Shown piece after piece: positions 24,315-32,962 of a stretch of DNA of 64,000 bases (its first letter is position 1; each line of letters starts with the position of its first letter). Position numbers and translations under genes: made by a program. The stretch spans positions 124,001 through 188,000 of the forward strand of contig NZ_FUZA01000002.1 of assembly GCF_900167945.1 (NCBI RefSeq). Direction: 5' to 3'. Below the pieces are notes generated by a model. The model searched no databases. It saw nothing but the letters and a program-made list of their open reading frames with translations, and was not told the DNA's origin. Source of the DNA: Dyadobacter psychrophilus (GTDB lineage Bacteria; Bacteroidota; Bacteroidia; Cytophagales; Spirosomataceae).

Positions 24315-26723
24315 TTAAAATTTGAAGCTGTAACCTGCCCGGATCAGCTGGGTTTCGTAGTAATCCCGGCTGGTGTAATGAAATCCGTCACCGTAAACTG
24401 TTTTGCGAATAACGAGTGTTCCGAAAAGATCGGTTGCGTTCACAAACAGCTCGCCTTTACGAAGCTGGCGTTTTGCGCCCGCATCAACTGAGAAGCGGTA
24501 ACCGGTCCGGCCCTGCGGGACAATGTCGGGTGCCTGATAGATAAACGCCACTTGCAACTCGGTCTTTTTTCCTTTTAATAACCCATTGATTTTCGCGCTC
24601 CCTGAGGTAAGCTCCTGTCGGGAAGCGCGGTATAAAGAGCGGACCGGATATAGGTTTTCCACCGTAAATGCATCAATGCTGTTGTGATAAAGGTTACCAT
24701 TCACATTCAATGAAAACCATGAGGCCAGATCCTGCTGCCAAACCAGCTCACCACCGCTCGCATAGCTCTTCCCTGCGTTTTGGAAAATATTATAGATCAA
24801 TGTGCTGCCCGGGACGGTAGTTCCAATGCGCGTAATGGTGCCGTTCGTCTGCTTGTGATAGGCTGCCGCGTAGATAGAACCGCTGGCCCAGCTGGTTTTG
24901 TAGCCTGCTTCCAAGGAACTGGTGAATTGTGGTTTCAGCGCAGGATTTCCAATCTTAATGATTTCCGCATCGTCATATTTGGGGAAAATACGGATATCCA
25001 CTTCATTAGGCCGGTCAACCCGGCGGTTATAGAAAAGGGAAATTTTATCATGCTCATTAAGCTTATAAGCCAGGCGCACATTGGGGAAAGGCTTTGCGTA
25101 GGAATACCCATCACTCTTATAGGTGGGGTGCGTGGGGTTAACCGTGTAGCGCAGATTGATATACTCTACCCGCAGACCTGCTTCCAGCTCGAACTTGCGG
25201 TTTTCAAAAACATAGTTGCCATACAAGGCCGGAATCGTTTCCTTGTAGTTGGCCCAGCCACCAGCGAGGCTGTCAAGTGGTGAATTTAGGCCTGGGAAAA
25301 ACTGCATATTGGTCGGGATAAAACGCCTGCGCAGTTTCAATCCACCTTCAAAGCGCCCATATCGCAAAGGCCGGATATAGTCTGCATTCAAATCGAACAC
25401 ATTCTCGTCCGAAAGCAGCTTGAATGCGTCCTGACCTGTGAAATCGGGCATCATGTTGGTGAAAAAATACTTTTCGTCTTCCCGGTGAAATGTATAGTTA
25501 AAGCCAACATTCAAAAGGCGGCCCGGCTGTTGATATTTATGCTGATAGGATGCTGTCGCAGTCATCGTAGTTTTCAATTCATCTTCCAGAAACTGCCAGA
25601 GACGCCGCCGCTGAGTAAGACCTGCATTGAAAAAAGGCTGGTCTCCCCGGTCCAGGATCTTCTCGCTGCTGAATAGGGCGGAAACCGACAATGCATTTTG
25701 CTCATTCCAATTCCAGTCAACACCCGCTTTGGATGTTATCACATTTGTGCTGCGGTTGCGCTTTAATTGCTGCCGTATTGTATCGCCCGAATCATAGTAA
25801 CGGTCTGTAAATTCATTCTTATTGAGCGTGGGTGTGTGCAGGTAATCGCCTTGGAAGAAGATGTTTACTTTTCCTTTTTTGTAATTCAAGGCTACGGAGG
25901 GGTTTAGTTTCAGCGTATTGCGCGACTGAGGACGAATGCCGGGGAAATTCTCTTTTCGCACCCACAATGCGCCTAATCCGGTCGTCAAGCCGATCTTTCC
26001 GTTAAAGCCTTCTTGTTTGTTCTTTTTGTAAATGATGTTGATGATGCCCGCATTACCATTGGCATCATACCGGGCAGAAGGGTTATTGATGATCTCAATC
26101 CTTTCAATCGCTGATGCGGGGATGTTATCAAGACTGGTCTGGTTTCCAAAACCGGTCAGAGCCGTTTGCCTACCATCAATCAATACGGCGACCTTGTCGC
26201 TCCCGCGTAGCATCACCTTCCCGTCTTCACCAGCCGTCACACCAGGCAGATTTTTGAGTGCTTGCAGAATCGACCCACCACTTTGGCTGATGTTTTTGCT
26301 GATATCGAAAACTTTCCGATCAAGACGGGCATCCACGCCATCGGCCTGAGCCCCGGTGACAGTCACTTCCTGCAAAACCTGGGCGTTTTCACTCATTTCA
26401 AGCACGCCTAGGTCAAGAAAAGCGCTTAATGCGCCTACCGTGACTGGCATTTTAATTGTTTGGAAACCCAGGGAAGCAAATTCTACCAAGTAATTTCCGG
26501 GTGCAATATCGGATAGTGTAAAACGTCCATCGGAAGCTGTGATAGTGCCTGTCACAAACGCGCTGTCCTTTTCAGTTTTCAAAATCACGTTAACAAAAGG
26601 CAGCATTTCCTTCTTAGGAAGCGAAGAGACCTGTCCCGACAGTGTGACCTTGCTTACCTGCGCCTGGACGCTGTTGAGCACCGCCATCAATGCGAGCAGG
26701 ATTAATGATTTTTTGAATGCCAT
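24315..26723 (-). CDS. outer-membrane beta-barrel receptor, copy 2
   Basis: Signal peptide MAFKKSLILLALMAVLNSVQ. A carboxypeptidase-regulatory-like domain (VTLSGQVSSLPKKEMLPFVN) is followed by the plug (KVAVLIDGRQTALTGFGN, ARYDANGNAGIINI) and a barrel of about 550 residues ending in the aromatic terminus GYSFKF. It has the same family and domain order as the protein at 16499-18973. It lies 63 bases downstream of its kinase and forms the second regulator-kinase-barrel cassette. Confidence 0.88.
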   Translation of the reverse strand: MAFKKSLILLALMAVLNSVQAQVSKVTLSGQVSSLPKKEMLPFVNVILKTEKDSAFVTGTITASDGRFTLSDIAPGNYLVEFASLGFQTIKMPVTVGALSAFLDLGVLEMSENAQVLQEVTVTGAQADGVDARLDRKVFDISKNISQSGGSILQALKNLPGVTAGEDGKVMLRGSDKVAVLIDGRQTALTGFGNQTSLDNIPASAIERIEIINNPSARYDANGNAGIINIIYKKNKQEGFNGKIGLTTGLGALWVRKENFPGIRPQSRNTLKLNPSVALNYKKGKVNIFFQGDYLHTPTLNKNEFTDRYYDSGDTIRQQLKRNRSTNVITSKAGVDWNWNEQNALSVSALFSSEKILDRGDQPFFNAGLTQRRRLWQFLEDELKTTMTATASYQHKYQQPGRLLNVGFNYTFHREDEKYFFTNMMPDFTGQDAFKLLSDENVFDLNADYIRPLRYGRFEGGLKLRRRFIPTNMQFFPGLNSPLDSLAGGWANYKETIPALYGNYVFENRKFELEAGLRVEYINLRYTVNPTHPTYKSDGYSYAKPFPNVRLAYKLNEHDKISLFYNRRVDRPNEVDIRIFPKYDDAEIIKIGNPALKPQFTSSLEAGYKTSWASGSIYAAAYHKQTNGTITRIGTTVPGSTLIYNIFQNAGKSYASGGELVWQQDLASWFSLNVNGNLYHNSIDAFTVENLYPVRSLYRASRQELTSGSAKINGLLKGKKTELQVAFIYQAPDIVPQGRTGYRFSVDAGAKRQLRKGELFVNATDLFGTLVIRKTVYGDGFHYTSRDYYETQLIRAGYSFKF

Positions 26724-26786
26724 TCAGATTCGTTTCGTTTGATCTGATGGTGAAAGTCCGGATTGATTTGGAAGAAATTTAGAATT

Positions 26787-28067
26787 TTAGAAACTGACAG
26801 TAAAATGATGATGGCCGCAGTCGAAATCATACGTGATCTGCCAGTTGTAGCGCTCACAGATCTCCCTGGCGATAGCGAGTCCAAGGCCACTACCTGCATG
26901 CTCGACAGACGCCTGTGCGAACCGCCTGAAAAGGTTTTGCTCATTAAGCGGTGATATGCCCGTGTTTTGAAATATTAGCTTGCGCTGGTCTGCGCGTACA
27001 GAAACGCTGCCACCTGCCGGGGTGTAGCGCAGCGCATTCACAAGCAAATTTGTCAGCAGGATTTCCAAAAGCATCGGATTGGCCTGCAATGTCATTTCGC
27101 TTACTTGCTGGGTATAGCGAATGCTGCTGCTTTCAAAGCGGTCGGCAAACTGCGCGCTCAGTTCACCAAGCAACCCAGCAACAGAAATGTTCTGCTGGTT
27201 GTCAAACTGGGCATGTTCGATTTTTGCCAGAAGCAAAAGATTTTTATTGATCCTTGTCACGCGGTTAATGGCCTGGTAGGCATCTTCGAGGATCTGCATT
27301 TGGGGTTGATCCAGCGAGCGGCTTTGCAGTAGCAGGTCAAGCTTGGATTTGACAACTGCTAATGGAGTTTGCAGCTCGTGCGAGGCGTTTTCTGTAAATT
27401 CTTTTTGCTGCTTGTAGGAGGCTAGACTTGCCTGCATGAGCCTGTCAAGGCCCTGGTTCAGGTCGGTAAATTCGGTTACCTGCGATGCAGGCAGTGCTGC
27501 CGGTTTGCCGCCTTCCAGCCTGAAAGCATGCAGACTGTTCAGTGTTTCATAGAAGGGTCGCCAGACACGCAGCGAAGTCTTGCGGTTTATGTAAACGAAG
27601 CCGGCCAATAGCACAATAAAGAAGAAAATGGTGACCGCTGCGATTGCCAGGATGGTTTCATCAATTTCTTCCATATTGGTTTCGATCAGGACCCGCAAGA
27701 GGGTTCCATTCACGCGGATATCGGTCGTCAAGCATCGAAACTGCTCTCGATCGTTCATGAAAGTATCAAACCGGATCAGTGTGTAACTGCTGTCGGGACT
27801 GGGCGCAGTAGTTTGGGTAAATGAAAATCCCGGCTGCACTTTATCTAACACATTGATCATACTCGCCACCGAGCTGTCGGGAAGATCCAGGCTGGTCAAT
27901 CTTTTTTCAAGTTTTTCCCGGATGGCATAATGGTGTTTATCCAGTTCATTTTCCCAGATCCAGTTAATGGTTAGAAAATAAACAGGAATGCTTACGATCA
28001 GTACGGCCATCGCATAAATCACCAGCGGACGAAGGCTTTGGTCCAGCAATTTTTTCATCCTTCCCAT
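26787..28067 (-). CDS. sensor histidine kinase, cassette 2
   Basis: Two membrane helices (about residues 15-35 and 140-162) flank a periplasmic sensor segment. The HisKA region has FTENASHELQTPLAV, the N box LLVNALRYTP and the G box SGLGLAIAREI. The FTENASHE block and overall layout are shared with the kinase at 19060, marking them as paralogues. Its start overlaps the end of its regulator by 13 bases. Confidence 0.9.
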   Translation of the reverse strand: MGRMKKLLDQSLRPLVIYAMAVLIVSIPVYFLTINWIWENELDKHHYAIREKLEKRLTSLDLPDSSVASMINVLDKVQPGFSFTQTTAPSPDSSYTLIRFDTFMNDREQFRCLTTDIRVNGTLLRVLIETNMEEIDETILAIAAVTIFFFIVLLAGFVYINRKTSLRVWRPFYETLNSLHAFRLEGGKPAALPASQVTEFTDLNQGLDRLMQASLASYKQQKEFTENASHELQTPLAVVKSKLDLLLQSRSLDQPQMQILEDAYQAINRVTRINKNLLLLAKIEHAQFDNQQNISVAGLLGELSAQFADRFESSSIRYTQQVSEMTLQANPMLLEILLTNLLVNALRYTPAGGSVSVRADQRKLIFQNTGISPLNEQNLFRRFAQASVEHAGSGLGLAIAREICERYNWQITYDFDCGHHHFTVSF

Positions 28068-28729
28068 TTGTAGCCTGTCGCGTAAATCGTTTTGAGATAA
28101 TTACCATAACCAGCCTCGGTCAACTTCTTTTTAAGGTTTTTTACATGTGCGTAAACAAAGTCGTGATTATCGAACATGTCGGCAATGTCCCCTGACAAAT
28201 GCTCAGCCAATGCAGTTTTGCCGATCACACGGTTTTTATTGCTGATAAAATACAATAGCAGGTCCAGCTCCTTGCGGGTTAATGAAACTACCGCTCCATT
28301 TACAGTTACAACTCTTGATGACAAATCTACTTTCAGCTCATTTTGCAGCACATTGTTCTGGTTGGCAAAGCTCCGGCGACGGATCACCGAGTAAATGCGC
28401 GCTGCAAGCTCAGGTAAATGGAAAGGCTTAGCCAGATAATCGTCAGCGCCTGCATGCAGGCCCCTGATTTTGTTTTCGTAGTCGTTCTTGGCTGAAATAA
28501 TAATTACCCCGTCCTGCTGACCTTGTTCTTTAAGGATGGCAAGAATATCCAGCCCATCACCGCCAGGAAGCATTAAGTCCAGCAAGATACATTCATAGCG
28601 ATATAGCTCAACTTTTTCCCTGGCCTGCGCCCAGCTGACAGCATATTCGCACAGGTAATCCTGCGCGGATAGGTAGGCTCCAATGTCGGCAGCAAGTTCG
28701 GGTTCATCTTCTATGATCAGAATTTTCAT
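28055..28729 (-). CDS. OmpR-family response regulator, cassette 2
   Basis: The receiver domain has EDEPE at 7-11, ILLDLMLPGG with the phospho-Asp, IIISAKND and DDYLAKPFHLPEL. The winged helix includes SLTRKELDLLLYFISNKNR and TIYATGYKW. The second half closely parallels the regulator at 20325, down to FxYxHxKNLxKKL spacing. Together with kinase and barrel it is a duplicated three-gene unit. Confidence 0.9.
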   Translation of the reverse strand: MKILIIEDEPELAADIGAYLSAQDYLCEYAVSWAQAREKVELYRYECILLDLMLPGGDGLDILAILKEQGQQDGVIIISAKNDYENKIRGLHAGADDYLAKPFHLPELAARIYSVIRRRSFANQNNVLQNELKVDLSSRVVTVNGAVVSLTRKELDLLLYFISNKNRVIGKTALAEHLSGDIADMFDNHDFVYAHVKNLKKKLTEAGYGNYLKTIYATGYKWEG

Positions 28730-28999
28730 TCCGGAATTTACCGCTATGATTTGGAATTTTTTTAGAAGAGAATCTTGACTGCTGATGCTGACTAATAGTT
28801 GTTATCAAAAGTGATAGATTACATCTTTTAATCCATTGTAGATTGTCGGGGTAAAATAGTCTGCGACAAACCTATCTAGTCAGCACCCAACCTTTCTATT
28901 GGATTTGCCGGGGCAGCGTTATAAACCTTTGATCCGGTTGTCGAAAGGATACTTGTAAGCTTTAAGGTTTAGTGAACAGTACTGAATACAACTCACTGA

Positions 29000-29803
29000 T
29001 CAGTAGAACCCAAAAGTATAACTTCCCCAATAGCTTTGCCAGTCTGCTTCCTTATTTTTGCTATTTGCGATCATGTGTACGGTGCTTATCATCCATTTAC
29101 CGGTTTGATCAATGGGAAAAGAAACCAGTCCGGCTTTGTCGCTTCGGAGTTTTTCATGCGTTGTTTTGCCGTCGACCATATGCCAGGCAAGTACTAATGC
29201 GTTGTTCAAAGGCTTATTGTCAAAGAGGATCTTGAAAGTGATTGGAGCTTTTGATTTTTGTGCATAGGGGTTTTTTTTAGGTATGATTTCCAGTTTCATT
29301 CCTGTATTGACTGCGTAAGAACCGTCTAATTTATTACCTACCTGTACCAACGTTTTGACGCAGCGTTGATACAGTTCCCTTCCCGGCTGCAAGGTATCGT
29401 TCTTGTCCTGCCGAAGCTTTGCAACATTGTCCAGGCCCTCCGTCCGAAGATATTCATTGAACTTGCTGGCTTCTAGCTGAATAAACTTGTTGGTATTGTT
29501 AAAAGCGACTAGTTGGCTGCCTTCTTGCTGAAAAGATATGTCAATACTACTAAGGCTATCACCGTAAACTTTGGTGCGAATATCCTGTTTTTCACCATTT
29601 GAGTAATGGTCTAATTTTGAAATTTTGTATTTGTGCCCATTTGTATGTTGCCCCTGATAGTCTTCACCGACCATCAAGTCAATGCGTACTTTTTCATTCA
29701 TTTTGAGCCAAAACTTTACGGGTTCAAGCCAGAATTCGTGGGCAAATGCTATTGAGCAAACTAGCAATGATGCAATCAGGGGAAGTGTCCTTATTATTTT
29801 CAT
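29000..29803 (-). CDS. DUF4198-family secreted protein (metal uptake-like)
   Basis: The ATG at 29803 gives the signal peptide MKIIRTLPLIASLLVCSIAFA followed at once by HEFWLEPVKFWLK, the hallmark N-terminus of DUF4198 proteins. Such periplasmic proteins are often linked with nickel/cobalt uptake and outer-membrane receptors. The C-terminal part contains the beta-rich stretch ALVLAWHMVDGKTTHEKLR. It is divergent from the MerR-controlled thiol operon, sharing a 220-base intergenic region. Confidence 0.8.
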   Translation of the reverse strand: MKIIRTLPLIASLLVCSIAFAHEFWLEPVKFWLKMNEKVRIDLMVGEDYQGQHTNGHKYKISKLDHYSNGEKQDIRTKVYGDSLSSIDISFQQEGSQLVAFNNTNKFIQLEASKFNEYLRTEGLDNVAKLRQDKNDTLQPGRELYQRCVKTLVQVGNKLDGSYAVNTGMKLEIIPKKNPYAQKSKAPITFKILFDNKPLNNALVLAWHMVDGKTTHEKLRSDKAGLVSFPIDQTGKWMISTVHMIANSKNKEADWQSYWGSYTFGFY

Positions 29804-29977
29804 ATATATGACTTTGCCGCGCAATTTAAGCGATATCTTAGCACTATTGATTTGATCCAAGGCCCTTAGCTTGAATTGACATTGTAAATGATAAGTCCAA
29901 ACGGCCTTATGTGCCTCATTATGAATTCGTTTGTAATTCGCAATTAATAAATCATTTAAAATTAGTAGCTCCGTTGC

Positions 29978-30011
29978 TTGACCGTGGACTATACTCCACG
30001 GTTTATCTTTG
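29978..30011 (+). promoter_or_regulatory. MerR-type operator/promoter P1
   Basis: TTG (29978-29980), a dyad ACCGTGGA/TCCACGGT (29981-30002) and a TATCTTTG box (30004-30011). The dyad sits between the two promoter elements, which are spaced longer than usual, the classic arrangement for activation by MerR proteins through DNA distortion. It faces the gene at 30024. A second near-identical copy lies at 32410-32443. Confidence 0.8.
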
Positions 30012-30023
30012 CTTAAAAAAGTC

Positions 30024-30446
30024 ATGAAAACAATCCCGTTAAGTGGGCTTCTTTGGCTGATAACCTTGGCCTGCCTGGGACAAACAGTAAAGGAAATGGA
30101 GCATACAGCAAAGCTGAAAGAGAAAATTGCACTTGCCTGTAAATTGACAGATAAGGACCAGATCAAGCGTATGCAGCAGTTGCACCAAACGCTATTTAAG
30201 AAGATAGATAAAACTATCGAGGAACCAACCAGCTACGAATTGTTTTTCGATAATGCTGATAGTACCCTGAGCAAAGATTTGTTCGACTTCATCCAATTTG
30301 AGCGTTTATGTTGCCCCTGGCTGAATTTCCAATTGACGTACCAGCCAGGCGAAGGGCCTGTTTCCTTAAAGATGGGCAATTCAGTTGAGACAAAGGAAAT
30401 GGTGTACCTGGTTATGGAACTCGACAAGTTGCCCAAACCCCATTGA
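30024..30446 (+). CDS. secreted ERxCC-motif protein of the MerR regulon
   Basis: The ATG at 30024 gives the signal peptide MKTIPLSGLLWLITLACLG; an upstream in-frame start at 30009 would fall inside the promoter box. The mature protein is helical and ends with FIQFERLCCPWLNFQLTY, a Cys-Cys motif seen in small proteins near metal-resistance regulators. It has about 140 residues in all. The transcript would start only about ten bases upstream, giving a very short leader. A role in metal binding is inferred from the vicinal cysteines and the MerR operator. Confidence 0.65.
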   Translation: MKTIPLSGLLWLITLACLGQTVKEMEHTAKLKEKIALACKLTDKDQIKRMQQLHQTLFKKIDKTIEEPTSYELFFDNADSTLSKDLFDFIQFERLCCPWLNFQLTYQPGEGPVSLKMGNSVETKEMVYLVMELDKLPKPH

Positions 30447-30471
30447 GCATTTCAAAAGGAGTATTATTTCA

Positions 30472-30479
30472 TACCTTTG
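30472..30479 (+). promoter_or_regulatory. TACCTTTG promoter box before the Cys-rich gene
   Basis: A perfect TAnnTTTG box 20 bases before the start codon at 30499, so the Cys-rich gene can be transcribed on its own as well as from P1. Confidence 0.5.
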
Positions 30480-30498
30480 CTCTCTGAAAATCAACACT

Positions 30499-30828
30499 AT
30501 GAAAATATCAGCTCTGGTTTTGGCTTGCTATGTTTTGCTGCTATCGTTTTTACCTGCGATAGGGGCAAGTAGCGGCTATACTCCTGCCAAAAAGAGCTGC
30601 ATGCAGTGCTGTAAAAAGAAATCCAAATCAATCCCAAATAAAGACACGGCTGACAAAGAGCTATCTAACCCATTTTTTGGGTGCTCTGCCTGTGCAGCTT
30701 TACTGGCTGCTGAATTCAACATTCAGGTTAACCAACAATTAACCGCTTTTACAGCATATTCTGCAAAAGTCCAGAAGCTTTACCATTCCCCTCATTTTGA
30801 CTTTTGGCACCCACCACGGTTGGTATAA
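30499..30828 (+). CDS. small secreted Cys-rich protein
   Basis: The ATG at 30499 gives a signal peptide (MKISALVLACYVLLLSFLPA). The 109-residue product has the motif KKSCMQCCKKKSKS and later FFGCSACAALL, five closely spaced cysteines typical of a metal-binding or thiol-buffering secreted protein. It is second in a same-strand run of four genes encoding secreted thiol proteins. The family is not recognised with certainty. Confidence 0.7.
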   Translation: MKISALVLACYVLLLSFLPAIGASSGYTPAKKSCMQCCKKKSKSIPNKDTADKELSNPFFGCSACAALLAAEFNIQVNQQLTAFTAYSAKVQKLYHSPHFDFWHPPRLV

Positions 30829-30889
30829 TCTGCTATGAGCCCCTTCCGGCACTCACATAAATATTTTTACGTAATCCTAAATACTGTTT

Positions 30890-31384
30890 ATGGCTTTACA
30901 TCATAGATGGCTGTTTTTCCTTTTACTGATTTTAATAGCGGAAAGCAGCTACGGCCAGCCTATACGGATCATCAAGTATCCGGACTTACAGCAAATCCTG
31001 GAAAGCCCAAACGACTCAATTTTGATAGTCAACTTCTGGGCAACCTGGTGCGCTCCGTGCGTTTCAGAGATACCTCATTTCGAAAAGATCAGCTCTCAAT
31101 TTGCTGCCAGCAAAGTGAAGGTCATTCTGGTAAGCCTGGATGCGGCTTCTTTGCTTAAAAAAAAGGTAGAACCATTTATTGCAAGGAAAAGGATTAAATC
31201 TGCACAAGTCGTTTTACTGGACGAAACAGACTACAATGCCTGGATCGATAAAGTATCACCTGAGTGGTCTGGGGCGCTGCCCTTTACCTTGATTATTAAT
31301 AAAAAGAACAAATTAAGGAAAGGCTTTGAACGGCCTTTCACGGAAGCTGAGCTTACCGCCGAGCTAAAACCATTTATTCAATAA
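30890..31384 (+). CDS. TlpA/ResA-like secreted thioredoxin
   Basis: Signal peptide (MALHHRWLFFLLLILIAESS), then a thioredoxin fold with the active site NFWATWCAPCVSEIPHF and the cis-Pro region SGALPFTLIINKK. It is a periplasmic thiol-disulfide reductase or oxidase, normal in length for the family. It lies inside the putative MerR-controlled operon, so it may keep the Cys-rich partner proteins reduced. Confidence 0.85.
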   Translation: MALHHRWLFFLLLILIAESSYGQPIRIIKYPDLQQILESPNDSILIVNFWATWCAPCVSEIPHFEKISSQFAASKVKVILVSLDAASLLKKKVEPFIARKRIKSAQVVLLDETDYNAWIDKVSPEWSGALPFTLIINKKNKLRKGFERPFTEAELTAELKPFIQ

Positions 31385-31397
31385 AAAGATAAAAGAC

Positions 31398-32015
31398 ATG
31401 AAAACAGCATTTTTTTTATGCGCGGTGACCGCGACATTCTTGGCAGTTAGCGCCTTTTCAGTTTTACAGCCTGGTTACCAGGTAGGGGATAAAGCCATGG
31501 ACTTTTCTCTAAAAAATGTGGATGGAAAGACCATCTCACTGGGTTCTGATAAAACCGCGAAAGGGTATGTACTGGTTTTTACATGCAATACTTGCCCGGT
31601 CGCCCAGGCTTATGAGCAGCGGGTGATTGATTTGGATAAGCAGTTTGCCTCCAAAGGCTACCCGGTCATTGCCATCAATGCCAATGACGGGCAGCTTTCA
31701 CCCGGTGACAGCTATGAAGCTATGAAAAAGCGTTCAGCTGATAAAAAGTACGGTTTCCCTTATTTGATTGATGAAACCCAGCAGGTAGCTAAAACATTTG
31801 GTGCTACACATACCCCTACCGTTTTCGTAGTCCAGCGTCAGGGAAGCGATTTTGTTATCAAGTATATTGGCGCAATCGATAACAATGCCCAGGATGGAGG
31901 GCAGGCAAGCCAGAAATATGTTCAAAATGCTGTCAATGAACTGCTAGCTGGTCAGCCAGTGGCTGTTCCAACCGCAAAAGCGATTGGCTGTGGAATTAAA
32001 TGGAAGAAGGCATAA
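31398..32015 (+). CDS. secreted thioredoxin/peroxiredoxin-like protein
   Basis: After a signal peptide (MKTAFFLCAVTATFLAVSAF) come a redoxin domain with MDFSLKNVDGKTISLGSD, the CxxC active site TCNTCPVAQAYEQR and the cis-Pro TPTVFVV. It belongs to the AhpC/TSA-like 'thioredoxin family' proteins common in Bacteroidota. It is the last gene before a strong terminator and 13 bases after the TlpA gene, so it is surely co-transcribed. Confidence 0.85.
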   Translation: MKTAFFLCAVTATFLAVSAFSVLQPGYQVGDKAMDFSLKNVDGKTISLGSDKTAKGYVLVFTCNTCPVAQAYEQRVIDLDKQFASKGYPVIAINANDGQLSPGDSYEAMKKRSADKKYGFPYLIDETQQVAKTFGATHTPTVFVVQRQGSDFVIKYIGAIDNNAQDGGQASQKYVQNAVNELLAGQPVAVPTAKAIGCGIKWKKA

Positions 32016-32019
32016 ACCA

Positions 32020-32052
32020 GGGCGCCCCGATTTAGGGGCGCTCTTTGTTTTT
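32020..32052 (+). terminator. terminator of the thiol operon
   Basis: GCGCCCC (32022-32028), loop GATTTA, GGGGCGC (32035-32041), then TCTTTGTTTTTG. It lies between the convergent thiol operon and ynfA. Confidence 0.75.
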
Positions 32053-32056
32053 GTAT

Positions 32057-32386
32057 TTACTGCCGGGGTGCATAATAAATGATGCAAACGCCAACCAGGG
32101 CAATGGCAGCTCCAATCAGATCGTATTTGTCTGGCCTAAACCCATCGACCTGCCAAGCCCAGATCAGGGCCATCACAATGAAGATACCGCCATATGTGGC
32201 ATAAACCCGGCCAAAGCCAGCTGGTTGAAACGTAGCGACCACACCGTATAAAGCCAGGATGATCCCACCCACGATGCCATACCAAACCGGCTTATCCTCT
32301 TTGAGCCACAACCAAACCAGGTATCCCCCTCCAATTTCACAAAGCCCGGCCAAAATGAAGACCAGTAAAGATTTTATGACGACCAT
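32057..32386 (-). CDS. ynfA: YnfA/UPF0060 family membrane protein
   Basis: A 109-residue, four-helix membrane protein with the family signature [18 protein letters not shown], then [15 protein letters not shown] and [14 protein letters not shown]. YnfA proteins are small multidrug-resistance-like transporters. Its promoter carries the second MerR-type operator, so it belongs to the same regulon as the thiol operon and diverges from merR. Confidence 0.9.
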   Translation of the reverse strand: MVVIKSLLVFILAGLCEIGGGYLVWLWLKEDKPVWYGIVGGIILALYGVVATFQPAGFGRVYATYGGIFIVMALIWAWQVDGFRPDKYDLIGAAIALVGVCIIYYAPRQ

Positions 32387-32409
32387 TCTTAATGTTGTTG
32401 TTTAAATTG

Positions 32410-32443
32410 TAAAGCTAAACAGTGGAGTATAGTCCACGGTCAA
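32410..32443 (-). promoter_or_regulatory. MerR-type operator/promoter P2
   Basis: On the minus strand this repeats P1: TTGACC, the dyad GTGGACTATACTCCAC, a four-base spacer, then TAGCTTTA in place of TATCTTTG. A run of 22 bases is identical to P1 and the spacing is the same. It faces ynfA, with merR starting 20 bases to the other side. Confidence 0.8.
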
Positions 32444-32462
32444 TAACCAAATCAAATATATT

Positions 32463-32879
32463 ATGCTGATCGGAGAATTATCAAAACAAGCCGGGTTATC
32501 CAGGGATACCATCCGTTTTTACGAAAAACAGGGGCTTATCGCAGTGGGTCGTAAGGAACGTCGCTTTAATAATTATAAAGAGTACTCCCAGGGTACATTG
32601 CAAAGGCTTTTGCAGATCAAACGTATTAAAGGATTTGGTTTTACACTGAATGAAGCAGCTGAATTCCTGGATATGATCGAGAATAACCAGGCATCATGTG
32701 GAAATGTCTCTGAGAAGATCCTTGAAAAGGTCTCTTTGATAGATCAGAAAATCAATGATTTGGAAGCAATTAAGAAAATCATGATTAATGGTGTAGACAA
32801 ATGCCTGCAAAAATGCACTCCTAATTTCTCTGATTATAATTGTCCTATGCTGGTAACCGATTTGATTGCAGATAGGTGA
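32463..32879 (+). CDS. MerR-family metal-responsive regulator
   Basis: A 138-residue protein with the MerR winged helix (AGLSRDTIRFYEKQGLIAVG, residues 10-29) and a dimerisation helix. Cysteines lie at 79, 114, 118 and 127. Cys79 and Cys114 match the Hg/Zn-type sensing positions of Bacillus MerR and ZntR, so a thiophilic or divalent metal is the likely signal. The two copies of the dyad at 29981 and 32420 are its probable sites, giving an autoregulated three-way regulon. Confidence 0.82.
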   Translation: MLIGELSKQAGLSRDTIRFYEKQGLIAVGRKERRFNNYKEYSQGTLQRLLQIKRIKGFGFTLNEAAEFLDMIENNQASCGNVSEKILEKVSLIDQKINDLEAIKKIMINGVDKCLQKCTPNFSDYNCPMLVTDLIADR

Positions 32880-32962
32880 AACTTTCCCAATGATAACATC
32901 CCTGCATTATTGGCGGATCATAGATTATATCTATGCTGGTGAAGCTAAAAAGAAACGGTGGT

